Of a stretch of DNA of 64,000 nucleotides, positions 1 through 8,400 are shown one piece after another. The notes beneath the pieces were generated by a model, which made no database searches, was not told the origin of the DNA, and was given only the letters and a program-made list of their open reading frames with translations. Both the position numbers and the translations under genes were made by a program. Every line of letters starts with the position of its first letter. Position 1 is the stretch's first letter. The stretch is from contig NZ_JBNCMC010000001.1 of NCBI RefSeq assembly GCF_049844995.1, positions 310,001 to 374,000 of the forward strand. The letters run 5' to 3'. The DNA comes from Luteimicrobium sp049844995 (GTDB taxonomy: Bacteria > Actinomycetota > Actinomycetes > Actinomycetales > Cellulomonadaceae).

Positions 1-71
1 TCCCTCGCCGGGTGCCGTCGTGGGGGATGACGGGCCCGGGAGGGCCGAGGTAACCGACGGAAGGACGCGTC

Positions 72-452
72 ATGGACGTCGTGCTGTGGGTCGTCACGGG
101 GCTGCTGGCCGCCGTGTTCCTGTTCGCGGGCACCAACAAGCTGGTGATCCCGCGGGAGAAGCTGCTGGCCGCGCCGGGCGGAGGGTGGGTGGACGACTTC
201 GACGAGGGCTTCGTCAAGGCGCTCGGAGCAGCGGAGGTGCTGGGCGCCGTCGGGCTCGTGGTGCCGGGGGCCGTCGGGGCGGCGACGTTCCTGGTCCCGC
301 TCGCCGCGACGGGCGTGGGGCTCGTGATGGTCGGCGCCGCGGTCGTGGAGGTGCGCCGGGGCGAACCGGCGCACGCCCTCCTCAACCTGTTCTACCTGGC
401 CCTGGCGGTGTTCCTGGTGTGGGGCCGGCTCGGCCCCGCACCGCTGGGCTGA
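72..452 (+). CDS. DoxX-like small membrane protein
   Basis: A 126-residue, very hydrophobic protein with about four membrane segments (residues 2-20, 49-66, 71-93 and 101-118). Size and layout fit the DoxX/DoxD-like membrane family, whose members usually have four helices; their biochemical role is poorly defined. The ATG is preceded by GGAAGGA at about 59-65, which supports this start. It stands alone and converges on the SRPBCC gene. Family assignment rests on overall pattern rather than a diagnostic motif. Confidence 0.7.
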   Translation: MDVVLWVVTGLLAAVFLFAGTNKLVIPREKLLAAPGGGWVDDFDEGFVKALGAAEVLGAVGLVVPGAVGAATFLVPLAATGVGLVMVGAAVVEVRRGEPAHALLNLFYLALAVFLVWGRLGPAPLG

Positions 453-468
453 CCACGCCGCCGCCGAG

Positions 469-897
469 CTACGCGGCCTGGAGCGGCCGGGAGAACGACT
501 TGCGCAGCGACGACGGCGCCACGACCGGCAGCAGCGCGGCCAGCAGCTTGCGCTTGGCTCCGCGAGGTTCGCGGGTGAGCTCCACGTCGACCCGGGTGCC
601 GTCGTCCTCCGCGGTGAGCTGGAAGATCCAGCCGCCGCCGGGCCCGAACACCTTGGAGTCGTGCGTGGTGACGACGACGCGGCCGCGGTCGAGGTCCCAG
701 TGGTAGCGGGCGCGTTCCCAGGAGGACGCGGTCCCCTCGGTGACCTCCGCCCAGTCGTCGCCCACGGCGTGGACCTCGAAGTGGTCGGCGTCGATCGTCG
801 GCCAGGCGTCGGGGCGGGCCGGGCTGAAGTCGGTGAGGATCGCCATCAGCTCGGGGACGCTGAGGGGCGAGGTGAGGTGGAAGCGGACGGTGGTCAT
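469..897 (-). CDS. SRPBCC-family (START-like) protein
   Basis: A 142-residue soluble protein with the length and strand pattern of the SRPBCC/polyketide-cyclase fold, a hydrophobic-cavity fold that binds lipids or small molecules. The N-terminus reads as beta strand followed by helix (TVRFHLTSPLSVPELMAI), and the C-terminal long helix contains the basic stretch around REPRGAKRKLL. The ATG at 897 has an AAGGAG ribosome site just upstream on the minus strand. Ligand and role cannot be told from sequence. It converges on the DoxX-like gene. Confidence 0.75.
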   Translation of the reverse strand: MTTVRFHLTSPLSVPELMAILTDFSPARPDAWPTIDADHFEVHAVGDDWAEVTEGTASSWERARYHWDLDRGRVVVTTHDSKVFGPGGGWIFQLTAEDDGTRVDVELTREPRGAKRKLLAALLPVVAPSSLRKSFSRPLQAA

Positions 898-1014
898 GGC
901 GGGCTCCTTCGGGTGGGCCGGGTCTCCCGGCGGTTGATCCCACCCTCCCGGGCCCGCACCCCGGCTCGCGCCCGTGCCGGACCCTGGTGGACCCCCGGGC
1001 GCCCGGCGGAGTCC

Positions 1015-2052
1015 TCAGGGGACGAGCTGCTGGGACAGCTGCCACCGGTCGGCGCCGGCGTCGTGCGTCACGGTCGCGAGGGCGCCGTTGACGAGCGCGA
1101 GGTGCGGGGGGACGTGCCCGCAGTCGACGTCGCCCACCACGGGGACGCCCAGGTCGCCGAGCGCGTGCCGGACGGCGTCGTGCTGGGTCCAGCCCGGCAG
1201 GTCGGCGCCGCCGGTCCGTCCCACGAGGACCGCGCGGGCGTCGTCGAACCAGCCGGCGTACCGGAGCTGGAAGAGCCGGCGGGTCGTGTCGGCGGCGTTC
1301 GACTCGGCGCACTCGAGGTAGACGATCGTGCCCTCGGGCGCGTGCTCCCGGGCGAACCGGGGCACGTCGCCGAACGGCGTGCCGACGAGGTGCGTGATCG
1401 CCTCGAGGCAGCCGCCGATCAGGCGCCCGGAGACCGCAAGCTCCCCGCCGGCGTGCGCGTCGAGGCGGGTCCACGTCCCCGCGCTGTCGTACGTCGGCTC
1501 GACGACCGCCGGGTCGGCCTCCCAGTCGTCGTAGCCGTGAGCGCGGTGCCGCTCGGACGCTCCCTGGACGACGGTCGAGCCGGTCGGCGCGGCCACGACG
1601 TCCAGCCAGGACGCGAGGGGCGTCGGCACCCGGTAGGGCGTGTCCATGAGGTTCTGGCCGTGCAGCGTCGCGACGCCGGTCAGGACCGTGAGGGGCAGGA
1701 GCAGCGTCGAGACGTCCGAGAAGCCCACGAGCCACGTCGGGTCGGCGGCGAGGGCGTCCCAGTCGAGCCGGTCGAGGAGGTCGATCGCGATCTCCCCGCC
1801 CCACGGCGGGACCACCGCGCGCACCTGCGGGTCGAGGAGCATCGCCGTGAGCTCCGCTGCGCGCTCGTCGGCCGGGGCCGAGACGATGCCCGAGCCGTCC
1901 AGGCAGCGTCCGAGGCGAGGCTCCAGGCCCCGCGAGCGGAGCGTGTCCAGGGCGACCTCGAGCCGGGGCACGAGGCTCGCCGCGACGCCGGACGACGGCG
2001 CCGTCACGCCGACGACGTCACCGGGTGCGAGCGGGGCCGGGTAGCGGATCAT
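1015..2052 (-). CDS. LD-carboxypeptidase, peptidase family S66
   Basis: A 345-residue cytoplasmic serine peptidase of the LdcA/MccF family. These enzymes trim the L,D-linked terminal D-Ala from muropeptides during peptidoglycan recycling or, in MccF-type members, inactivate microcin-like peptide-nucleotides. The catalytic triad is visible: Ser112 in GFSD, Glu247 in VYLECAES and His313 in DCGHVPPH. The N-terminal LAPGDVVGVTAPSSG is the usual family start. Length is normal. The cytoplasmic-type N-terminus (no signal peptide) fits recycling, but MccF-like immunity is also possible. Confidence 0.88.
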   Translation of the reverse strand: MIRYPAPLAPGDVVGVTAPSSGVAASLVPRLEVALDTLRSRGLEPRLGRCLDGSGIVSAPADERAAELTAMLLDPQVRAVVPPWGGEIAIDLLDRLDWDALAADPTWLVGFSDVSTLLLPLTVLTGVATLHGQNLMDTPYRVPTPLASWLDVVAAPTGSTVVQGASERHRAHGYDDWEADPAVVEPTYDSAGTWTRLDAHAGGELAVSGRLIGGCLEAITHLVGTPFGDVPRFAREHAPEGTIVYLECAESNAADTTRRLFQLRYAGWFDDARAVLVGRTGGADLPGWTQHDAVRHALGDLGVPVVGDVDCGHVPPHLALVNGALATVTHDAGADRWQLSQQLVP

Positions 2053-2153
2053 CGCCTCAGCATGCCCGATCGAGCCGACGCGCAGACCAGCCCGCCGACG
2101 AGCGCGAGGCGGGAGGGCACGAGCCGACCCTCACCGGCCGCTACGGTGGCCCC

Positions 2154-3110
2154 ATGCCACGCACCGTCGCGCCCGAGCAGGACGTCGAGGACTTCGCGCT
2201 GCGGGTCGCGAGGACCCTCGGGCTCGGCGACGGGACGGCGGGCGAGCTTGCGGGCGGCAACATGAACCACGCGGTGCGGGTCCGGACCGACCGCGCGGAC
2301 GTCGTCGTGCGGTTCACCCGGGACGCCGCGCGCCGGGGCGACGACCCGTTCGACGTCGAGGCCTGGTGCGCGGGCGCCGCGGCGCGAGCGGGGATCCGGA
2401 CGGCGCCGGTCGTCGCGCGGACGCACGTCGAGGGCGAGTCGGTGCTCGTCGTCGAGCACGTGGCGGGCGTGCCGACCGCGCCCGACGACCTGGCGGGCTG
2501 GCGGGCCGTCGGCACGATCGCCGCGCGGCTCGCGGAGGTCCCGACGGACGACGCGCCCGACGGGCTGTTCTCGCGGTTCGGGCGCGACCTCGCGGGCGCG
2601 TGGGACGCGCACGTCGCCTACAACCTCGAGGCGCTCGGCCCCGACGACGCGCTGCCGGGGCTCGGCGTGTACGACCGGCGGGACCGGGGCCGGCTGCGCG
2701 AGGTCGTGGCGTCGCTGCGGGGCCGCGACCTGCGGCAGGGGCTGTCCCACGGCGACCTGTGCCACCGCAACCTCCTGACCGCCGCGGACGGCGGCTACGT
2801 CGTCCTCGACTGGGGGTCGGCGCAGGCGGGGCCGACACCGTGGACGGACCTCGAGCAGATCCGCCGCTGGCACGTGACGGGCGACGTGGAGACGCCGGTG
2901 TCCGCGGCGGCGTGGGCCGAGACGCTGGCCGGGGCGCTCGACGGGACCGGCACCCCACCGGACGACGCGGCCCGGATCCTGGGTTCGCTCGCGGTGCTTC
3001 ACGCGCTCGACGTCGTCCGGTGGGCGCTCGACCGGCGCCCCGACCGCCTGGCCGAGCTCGCTGCGGGGTCGGCCGCGACCGTACGACGCGAGCTGCCGCG
3101 CCTCGGCTGA
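2154..3110 (+). CDS. Aminoglycoside phosphotransferase (APH) family kinase
   Basis: A 318-residue protein of the APH/choline-kinase fold. The catalytic loop is LSHGDLCHRNLL (HGDxxxxN) and the metal-binding Asp follows in VVLDWGSA, so the kinase should be active. The small-molecule substrate cannot be inferred; many such actinobacterial genes are not resistance determinants. The frame stays open upstream to 2025, but the ATG at 2154 begins the conserved region, while the extension is arginine-rich and lies over the intergenic region, so 2154 is chosen. Divergent from the LD-carboxypeptidase gene. Confidence 0.8.
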   Translation: MPRTVAPEQDVEDFALRVARTLGLGDGTAGELAGGNMNHAVRVRTDRADVVVRFTRDAARRGDDPFDVEAWCAGAAARAGIRTAPVVARTHVEGESVLVVEHVAGVPTAPDDLAGWRAVGTIAARLAEVPTDDAPDGLFSRFGRDLAGAWDAHVAYNLEALGPDDALPGLGVYDRRDRGRLREVVASLRGRDLRQGLSHGDLCHRNLLTAADGGYVVLDWGSAQAGPTPWTDLEQIRRWHVTGDVETPVSAAAWAETLAGALDGTGTPPDDAARILGSLAVLHALDVVRWALDRRPDRLAELAAGSAATVRRELPRLG

Positions 3111-3122
3111 GGATCGGGCGCG

Positions 3123-3485
3123 CTACGCGCCGAGCACGCAGAACTCGTTGCCCTCGACGTCGGCCATGACGACGAACGTCCTGCCGTCGCCCTGGCCGAC
3201 GTCGACGCGCCGCGCGCCGAGGCCCTCGAGCCGGGCCACGTCGGCGGCCTGGTCGGTGGAGCCGAAGTCGAGGTGCAGCCGGTTCTTCACGGCCTTGCCC
3301 TCGGGGACCGGCTGGAAGACGAGGCTCGGCGGGCCGTAGACGGTCTCGCCCTCCTGCGGGAAGATCACCGCCTCGCCGCGCTCGCCGTCCTCGCGGCCGG
3401 ACCAGCCGAGCGCCTCGCCCCAGAAGTCCGCGACCGTCGCGGGGACCGCGCTGTCGAACACCGCACCGCTGAACGTGAGTGCCAT
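3123..3485 (-). CDS. Glyoxalase/VOC-family protein
   Basis: A 120-residue single-domain VOC (vicinal oxygen chelate) protein. The paired beta-alpha-beta-beta-beta modules are recognisable from FSGAVFDSAVPATVADFWGE at the N-terminus and the terminal ADVEGNEFCVLGA, a typical end for this family. The metal-ligand pattern is incomplete by eye, as in many VOC proteins of unknown function. ATG at 3485 lies just after GGAGG; a GTG at 3494 would add three residues. Substrate unknown. Confidence 0.78.
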   Translation of the reverse strand: MALTFSGAVFDSAVPATVADFWGEALGWSGREDGERGEAVIFPQEGETVYGPPSLVFQPVPEGKAVKNRLHLDFGSTDQAADVARLEGLGARRVDVGQGDGRTFVVMADVEGNEFCVLGA

Positions 3486-3527
3486 GCCCTCCACGGTGCC
3501 AGGCGTGTCAAGGGTCGTGGGCCGCGG

Positions 3528-4028
3528 TCAGCCGGCGTCCTCCCCGTGTCCCGCTGCGACGTCGCGGTAGCCGAGCGCGCGGGACAGCGACGCGAGCGCG
3601 TCGCGCGCCTGGACGAGCTGGGAGAGGTCGGCGGCGCTGAGCGTCGAGAGCGCGTACCGGACGCGGCGGGCGCTCTGGTCGCGCGCCCGTGCGCGCACCT
3701 CGTCGGCGACGGCGGTCGCGGTGTACCTGACCTCGCCGGAGCCGCCGCCCGTGGACCGCACGAGGTGGCTGCGCTCGAGCTGGTGGACCACCTGGCGGAC
3801 GGCCGTGGTCGGGTGGTCGGTCACGCCCACGAGCTCCTTGAGCGTGGCGGGCGGACGGCGCATGAGGTGCATCAGGACGACGACGCCCAGCTGGGGAACG
3901 GGCTCGATCCCGCCGCGGCGCTCGGCCTCACGGCGGACGTGGTGGTTGACCTGGTCGAGCACCTCGGCGAGGTCGACGACGGACCGCACCAGGTCCCGCG
4001 CGTCGTCCAGGTAGGGGTCGTCGGTCAC
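3528..4028 (-). CDS. MarR-family transcriptional regulator
   Basis: A 166-residue winged-helix protein with the MarR layout: N-terminal dimerisation helix, then LKELVGVTDHPTTAVRQVVH as the recognition-helix region, the wing around STGGGSGEVRYT, and a C-terminal helix. It starts with GTG only 13 bp after the stop of the ROK gene on the same strand, so the two are probably co-transcribed. Target and ligand unknown. Confidence 0.8.
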   Translation of the reverse strand: MTDDPYLDDARDLVRSVVDLAEVLDQVNHHVRREAERRGGIEPVPQLGVVVLMHLMRRPPATLKELVGVTDHPTTAVRQVVHQLERSHLVRSTGGGSGEVRYTATAVADEVRARARDQSARRVRYALSTLSAADLSQLVQARDALASLSRALGYRDVAAGHGEDAG

Positions 4029-4041
4029 GGTGCGACCCGGC

Positions 4042-5211
4042 TCATCGCAGGGCCCCGCTGGCGGCGAGCTGGAGGGCGCCGACGAGCTCGGCGCCGGTGG
4101 ACAGCGCTGCCGGCACGACCTCGAGGACGGCGGCGGTGGCCGGCTGCGCGTGCCGCGCGATGGAGGCCTGGACGCCGTCGATGAGGGCGGGCCCGGCGTC
4201 GCCCAGCTCGCCGCCCACGACGACCGCCTGGGGGTTGAGCAGGTTGCACAGGTCGGCGAGCACGCCGCCCAGCGTCCGGCCCGCCTCGTTGAGGATCCGG
4301 TCGGTGATGCTGTCGCGGACGGTGGTGAGCCGCAGCGTGCTCGGGTCGAGCGTCGGGTGGGTGTGCGCGATCTGCTCGCGGACCGAGTCCACGGAGACCA
4401 CGGCCTCGAGGCACCCCCGGTTGCCGCACCGGCACATCTCGGTCTGCCCCGGGAGGTGGGTGTGCCCGATCTCGCCGGCGAGGCCGGTCGCGCCGCGGTA
4501 GGGCGCGCCCCCGATCACGAGGCTCGCGCCGACGCCGTGCGACGCCTTGACGTAGAGGAAGTTCTGGAAGTGCCGCCCGACGCCGCGCGTGAGCTCGCCG
4601 TACGCGCCGAGGACGGCGTCGTTCTCGATGTGGACGGCGGTCCCGAGCCGCTCGCCCAGCTCGTCCGCGGGGGAGCGGCCCACCCAGCTCGAGAGGATCG
4701 TCGGCGACTGCACGAGCCCGGTAGCGGTGTCGAGCGGCCCGGGGATCCCGGCGACGACGGCGCCCAGAGCCTCGATCTTGTGCGTGCGGCGCAGCCGCCC
4801 CAGCAGGTCCGTGGCGACGTCCATGGCGTCGGAGGCCTGGAGGTCGACGTCGAGCTCGACGCGTTCCTCGCCGACGGTCCGTCCGAGCCCGTCGGCGACG
4901 GCGACGTAGATGTGGTTGTGGCCGAAGTCGATCCCGGCCACGTGGGCCCCTGCGGCGACCGCGGTGAGCCTCGTGGCGGGACGACCGCTCCCGGAGCCCG
5001 GGCCCTTCACTGCGGGCTCGCTCTCCGTGATCAGACCGTCGGACAGCAGCCGGGTGATCGCGTGGTTGACCGTGCTACGGGACAGGCCGGTGGCCTCGAC
5101 GAGGTCGGAGCGGGTGATTTCTTCACTGGTGCGAATGAGCCGGTAGAGGTCCTCACGCGTGCGGTCACGCGGTGAATACTGCTGCGGCGACTTCTGCGGC
5201 GTCGTTGCCAT
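4042..5211 (-). CDS. ROK-family transcriptional repressor
   Basis: A 389-residue repressor of the NagC/Mlc/XylR type. An N-terminal winged helix (residues about 18-70, ITRSDLVEATGLSRSTVNHA) is followed by a ROK sugar-kinase-like domain: the phosphate-binding GIDFGHNHIYVAV, IENDAVLGAYGE, and the ROK zinc motif CRCGNRGCLEAV. Such proteins sense a sugar or sugar phosphate and repress catabolic genes. It is divergent from the secreted GH3 gene with a 254-bp shared regulatory region, which suggests that it controls that enzyme as well as itself. Confidence 0.9.
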   Translation of the reverse strand: MATTPQKSPQQYSPRDRTREDLYRLIRTSEEITRSDLVEATGLSRSTVNHAITRLLSDGLITESEPAVKGPGSGSGRPATRLTAVAAGAHVAGIDFGHNHIYVAVADGLGRTVGEERVELDVDLQASDAMDVATDLLGRLRRTHKIEALGAVVAGIPGPLDTATGLVQSPTILSSWVGRSPADELGERLGTAVHIENDAVLGAYGELTRGVGRHFQNFLYVKASHGVGASLVIGGAPYRGATGLAGEIGHTHLPGQTEMCRCGNRGCLEAVVSVDSVREQIAHTHPTLDPSTLRLTTVRDSITDRILNEAGRTLGGVLADLCNLLNPQAVVVGGELGDAGPALIDGVQASIARHAQPATAAVLEVVPAALSTGAELVGALQLAASGALR

Positions 5212-5225
5212 GGCTCGACCCTAGT

Positions 5226-5255
5226 GCATGCCGGTCGGTTTTTGTTCCGGCATGC
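5226..5255. promoter_or_regulatory. Inverted repeat in the ROK/GH3 intergenic region
   Basis: GCATGCCGG at 5226-5234 and CCGGCATGC at 5247-5255 form perfect 9-bp arms around a T-rich 12-nt centre. The element lies 15 bp upstream of the ROK start codon, a position expected for an autoregulatory operator. It could instead form an RNA hairpin in the ROK leader. Function is inferred. Confidence 0.5.
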
Positions 5256-5315
5256 GTCCGAAAATACGGCCGACGAGCACCCGAAAACCTCGTTAAAACG
5301 GGACTGTTTGTGCCG

Positions 5316-5344
5316 TTGACAGCGATAAAAGATTCGCCTTAGCG
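5316..5344 (+). promoter_or_regulatory. Putative GH3 promoter with partial LacI-type operator
   Basis: A consensus -35 TTGACA (5316-5321) is followed 17 bp later by a weak -10 TTAGCG (5339-5344). The -35 overlaps GACAGCGAT (5318-5326), which matches the left nine positions of GACANCGNTGTC, the dyad found intact upstream of the GH92 gene and of the secreted protein at 41402. The predicted leader is about 115 nt. Confidence 0.5.
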
Positions 5345-5384
5345 TGCGATCAGTCCGCGAGTCTCGTGGGCGACGCACCCGGGA

Positions 5385-5408
5385 AGGGCGCCCAGCGTCG
5401 GGCGCCCT
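5385..5408 (+). promoter_or_regulatory. Leader hairpin upstream of the GH3 gene
   Basis: AGGGCGCCC (5385-5393) and GGGCGCCCT (5400-5408) are perfect 9-bp arms around a 6-nt loop. They lie between the putative GH3 promoter and its start codon, so the structure would be in the 5' leader. It could stabilise the message or attenuate transcription; no U-tract follows it. Confidence 0.45.
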
Positions 5409-5465
5409 GCCGGTCCCTCCGATCCCAGTCGGACGCACCCAGTTGTCAGAGAGGACGACGAAGAG

Positions 5466-8400
5466 ATGCACCTTCCTCCACGCGTACGCGGCGCCTGCCG
5501 CGTCGCGATCCCGTTGACGCTCGCCGGCGCGCTTGTCGCCACGGGCGCACTCGCCGCCGGAGCGGCCACCACGAACCCCAGCCCCAACGCCCTCGAGCTC
5601 GCCAACGCGCAGCTCTCGAAGAAGGCGGCCACCGAGGGGATGGTGCTGCTGGAGAACAACGACAACGCCCTGCCGGTCGCGAAGTCGACCAACGTCGCGC
5701 TCTTCGGGGTCGGCGCCTACGCGACGGTGAAGGGCGGCACCGGTTCGGGGAACGTCAACAACCGCTACTCGATCAACGTGCGGACCGGCCTCGAGAACGC
5801 CGGATTCACGATCACGACGAGCGACGCCTACTGGGGCGCGATGACGACCGCGTTCGACACGAAGTACCCGCCGAGCTCGACGGGCGGGGTGTTCGGGCCG
5901 ACCATCGACTACGCGTCCGTCGAGCAGGCGCTCACGGGCACGTCGGTCCAGCCGAAGGCGCCCACGGACACGGCGATCTACGTCGTCGCGCGGAACTCGG
6001 GCGAGGGCGCGGACCGCAAGTCGGGGGCGGGCGACTACCAGCTCACCGACACCGAGCACGACGACATCCAGCGCATCGGCCAGACGTACCAGCACGTCAT
6101 CGTGGTGCTGAACGTCGGTGGCGTCGTCGACACCTCGTTCTTCAAGCAGATCAACAAGGCCGCCAACGACCCCGAGGGCGGCAAGCCGATCGACTCGCTG
6201 CTCCTCATGAGCCAGGCCGGCCAGGAGGGCGGCAACGCGGTCGCCGAGGTGCTCGACGGCGACGTCACACCGTCCGGCAAGCTCACCGACACGTGGGCGT
6301 CGAAGTACTCGTACTACCCGGCCTCGGCGACGTTCGGTGCCAACGACGGGAACACGACGACCGAGCAGTACACCGAAGGGATCTACGTCGGGTACCGCTA
6401 CTTCGACTCGTTCTACGCGTCGCTGAACGCGTCCGACCCCGACGGCGTCGTCGACTACCCCTTCGGGTACGGACTGTCGTACACGAACTTCCACATCGAC
6501 GCGCAGAGCGTCACCGCGGACATGAACAAGGTGACCGTCAAGGCGAAGGTCACGAACGTCGGCAAGACCTACTCCGGCAAGGAGGTCGTGGAGGCGTACT
6601 TCTCCGCGCCGCAGAACGGCCTCGACAAGCCGTACCAGGAGCTCGCCGGCTACGCGAAGACCGACGACCTGGCCCCCGGCGCCTCGCAGGTGCTCACGAT
6701 CTCCTACGACACGACGGAGATGTCGTCGTACGACGAGTCGAAGGCCGCGTACGTCATGGACGCGGGCGACTACCTCGTCCGCGTCGGAGACTCGTCCCGC
6801 AACACGCACGTGGCCGCGAAGCTCCACCTGGGCTCCGACCTCGTGACCGAGCAGGACCACAACGAGCTCACCGACCAGAAGCCCGACTCGGTCCTCTCGA
6901 GCGACCCGGCGAACTTCTACACGTACGACGGAGAGAGCGACGAGATCGCGGCCGCGCCGCAGGTCGCCCTCGACACGACCGGCTTCACCGCCACGCAGGC
7001 CGCGTCCGCGTACCAGCAGGACGTCACCGTCGACAACACCTCCCCGTACTACGCGCTCGACGGCGACACCATCTCGTCGACGACGGCGTACACCGACCCG
7101 AACCAGACGAGCTGGGAGGGCACCGGCGCGCCGTACGCGGCCAAGACGGGCGAGACCGTCGAGCACGTGACGACCAGCCCGACGAACACGCTCTACGACG
7201 TCGCCAAGGGCAAGATCACGATCCAGCAGCTCGTCGCCGGCCTCTCGGTGACGCAGCTCGCGAACATCGTCGAGGGTGCGAGCGCCGCCGGGTCGACGCT
7301 GTCGGCCACGGGCGCGGCCGGCTACACGACAGCCAAGTACGAGAACCTGGGCATCCCCGCCCTGACCCTCTCCGACGGCCCCGCGGGCCTCCGCATCACG
7401 CAGAAGATCGCGACCACGCCGGCGACGTACCAGTTCGGCACGGCCTGGCCGGTCGGGACCCTGCTCGCCCAGACCTGGGACCGTGACCTCGTCGCGCAGG
7501 TCGGCCAGGCGGTCGGCAAGGAGATGCAGGAGTACGGCGTCTCCCTGTGGCTCGCGCCGGGCATGAACGTCCACCGCGACCCGCTCAACGGCCGCAACTT
7601 CGAGTACTACTCGGAGGACCCGCTCAGCTCGGGCCTGACGGCGGCGGCCATGACCGCGGGCGTGCAGTCGGTCCCCGGCGAGGGCGTGACCATCAAGCAC
7701 TTCGACGGGAACGAGCAGGAGGCCAACCGCAACGCGGTCAACGACGTCGTCGACGAGCGCGGGTTCCGCGAGATCGAGCTCAAGGGCTTCGAGGTCGCCG
7801 TCAAGGCGGCGCAGCCGATGGCGGTCATGAGCTCCTACAACAAGATCAGCGGCACCTACGCGTCGCAGAACTACGACCTGCTCACGGACATCCTCCGCGG
7901 CGAGTGGGGCTACCAGGGCCTCGTCATGACCGACTGGGGTGGCAGCCACGACACCGTCGGCACCATGTACGCGGGCAACGACCTCATCGAGCCGGGCAAC
8001 GCTCCGCAGAACGTCATCAACACGACGATCAAGGTGCCGCCGGCCATCGACGTCTCGGGCCTGCCCGTCTACAACAAGACCGTGACGAGCACCCGCACGT
8101 CCTACGCGTGGTCGTTCAACGGCCTCACGCCCTCGGCAACCGGCTCCGTCGCCATCCCCACCACGGTGGACGCGAACACGGACCTGTCGAAGGTGCCGGC
8201 GTCGGGCACCACGACGGTGGACGCCATCAACAACCAGGTCTTCACGCCGAACCCGAAGTTCACCTCGGTGAACGACGCGTACACGCAGACCGCGGCGCTG
8301 CTCGCCGGCTCCGCTCTCACGGCGGCGCAGAAGGCAGGCGTCACCCTCACCGACGTCGTCCACGCGACGCCCGGCGACGACACGACGCCCGTCGTGTCGT

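Noticed and set aside
392..1804. Long minus-strand frame across the SRPBCC and LD-carboxypeptidase genes
   Set aside because: Proline/arginine-rich shadow that spans two well-supported genes.
2154..3110. Aminoglycoside resistance gene
   Set aside because: Only the generic kinase fold is visible. Fold alone does not show resistance, and actinobacteria carry many such kinases.
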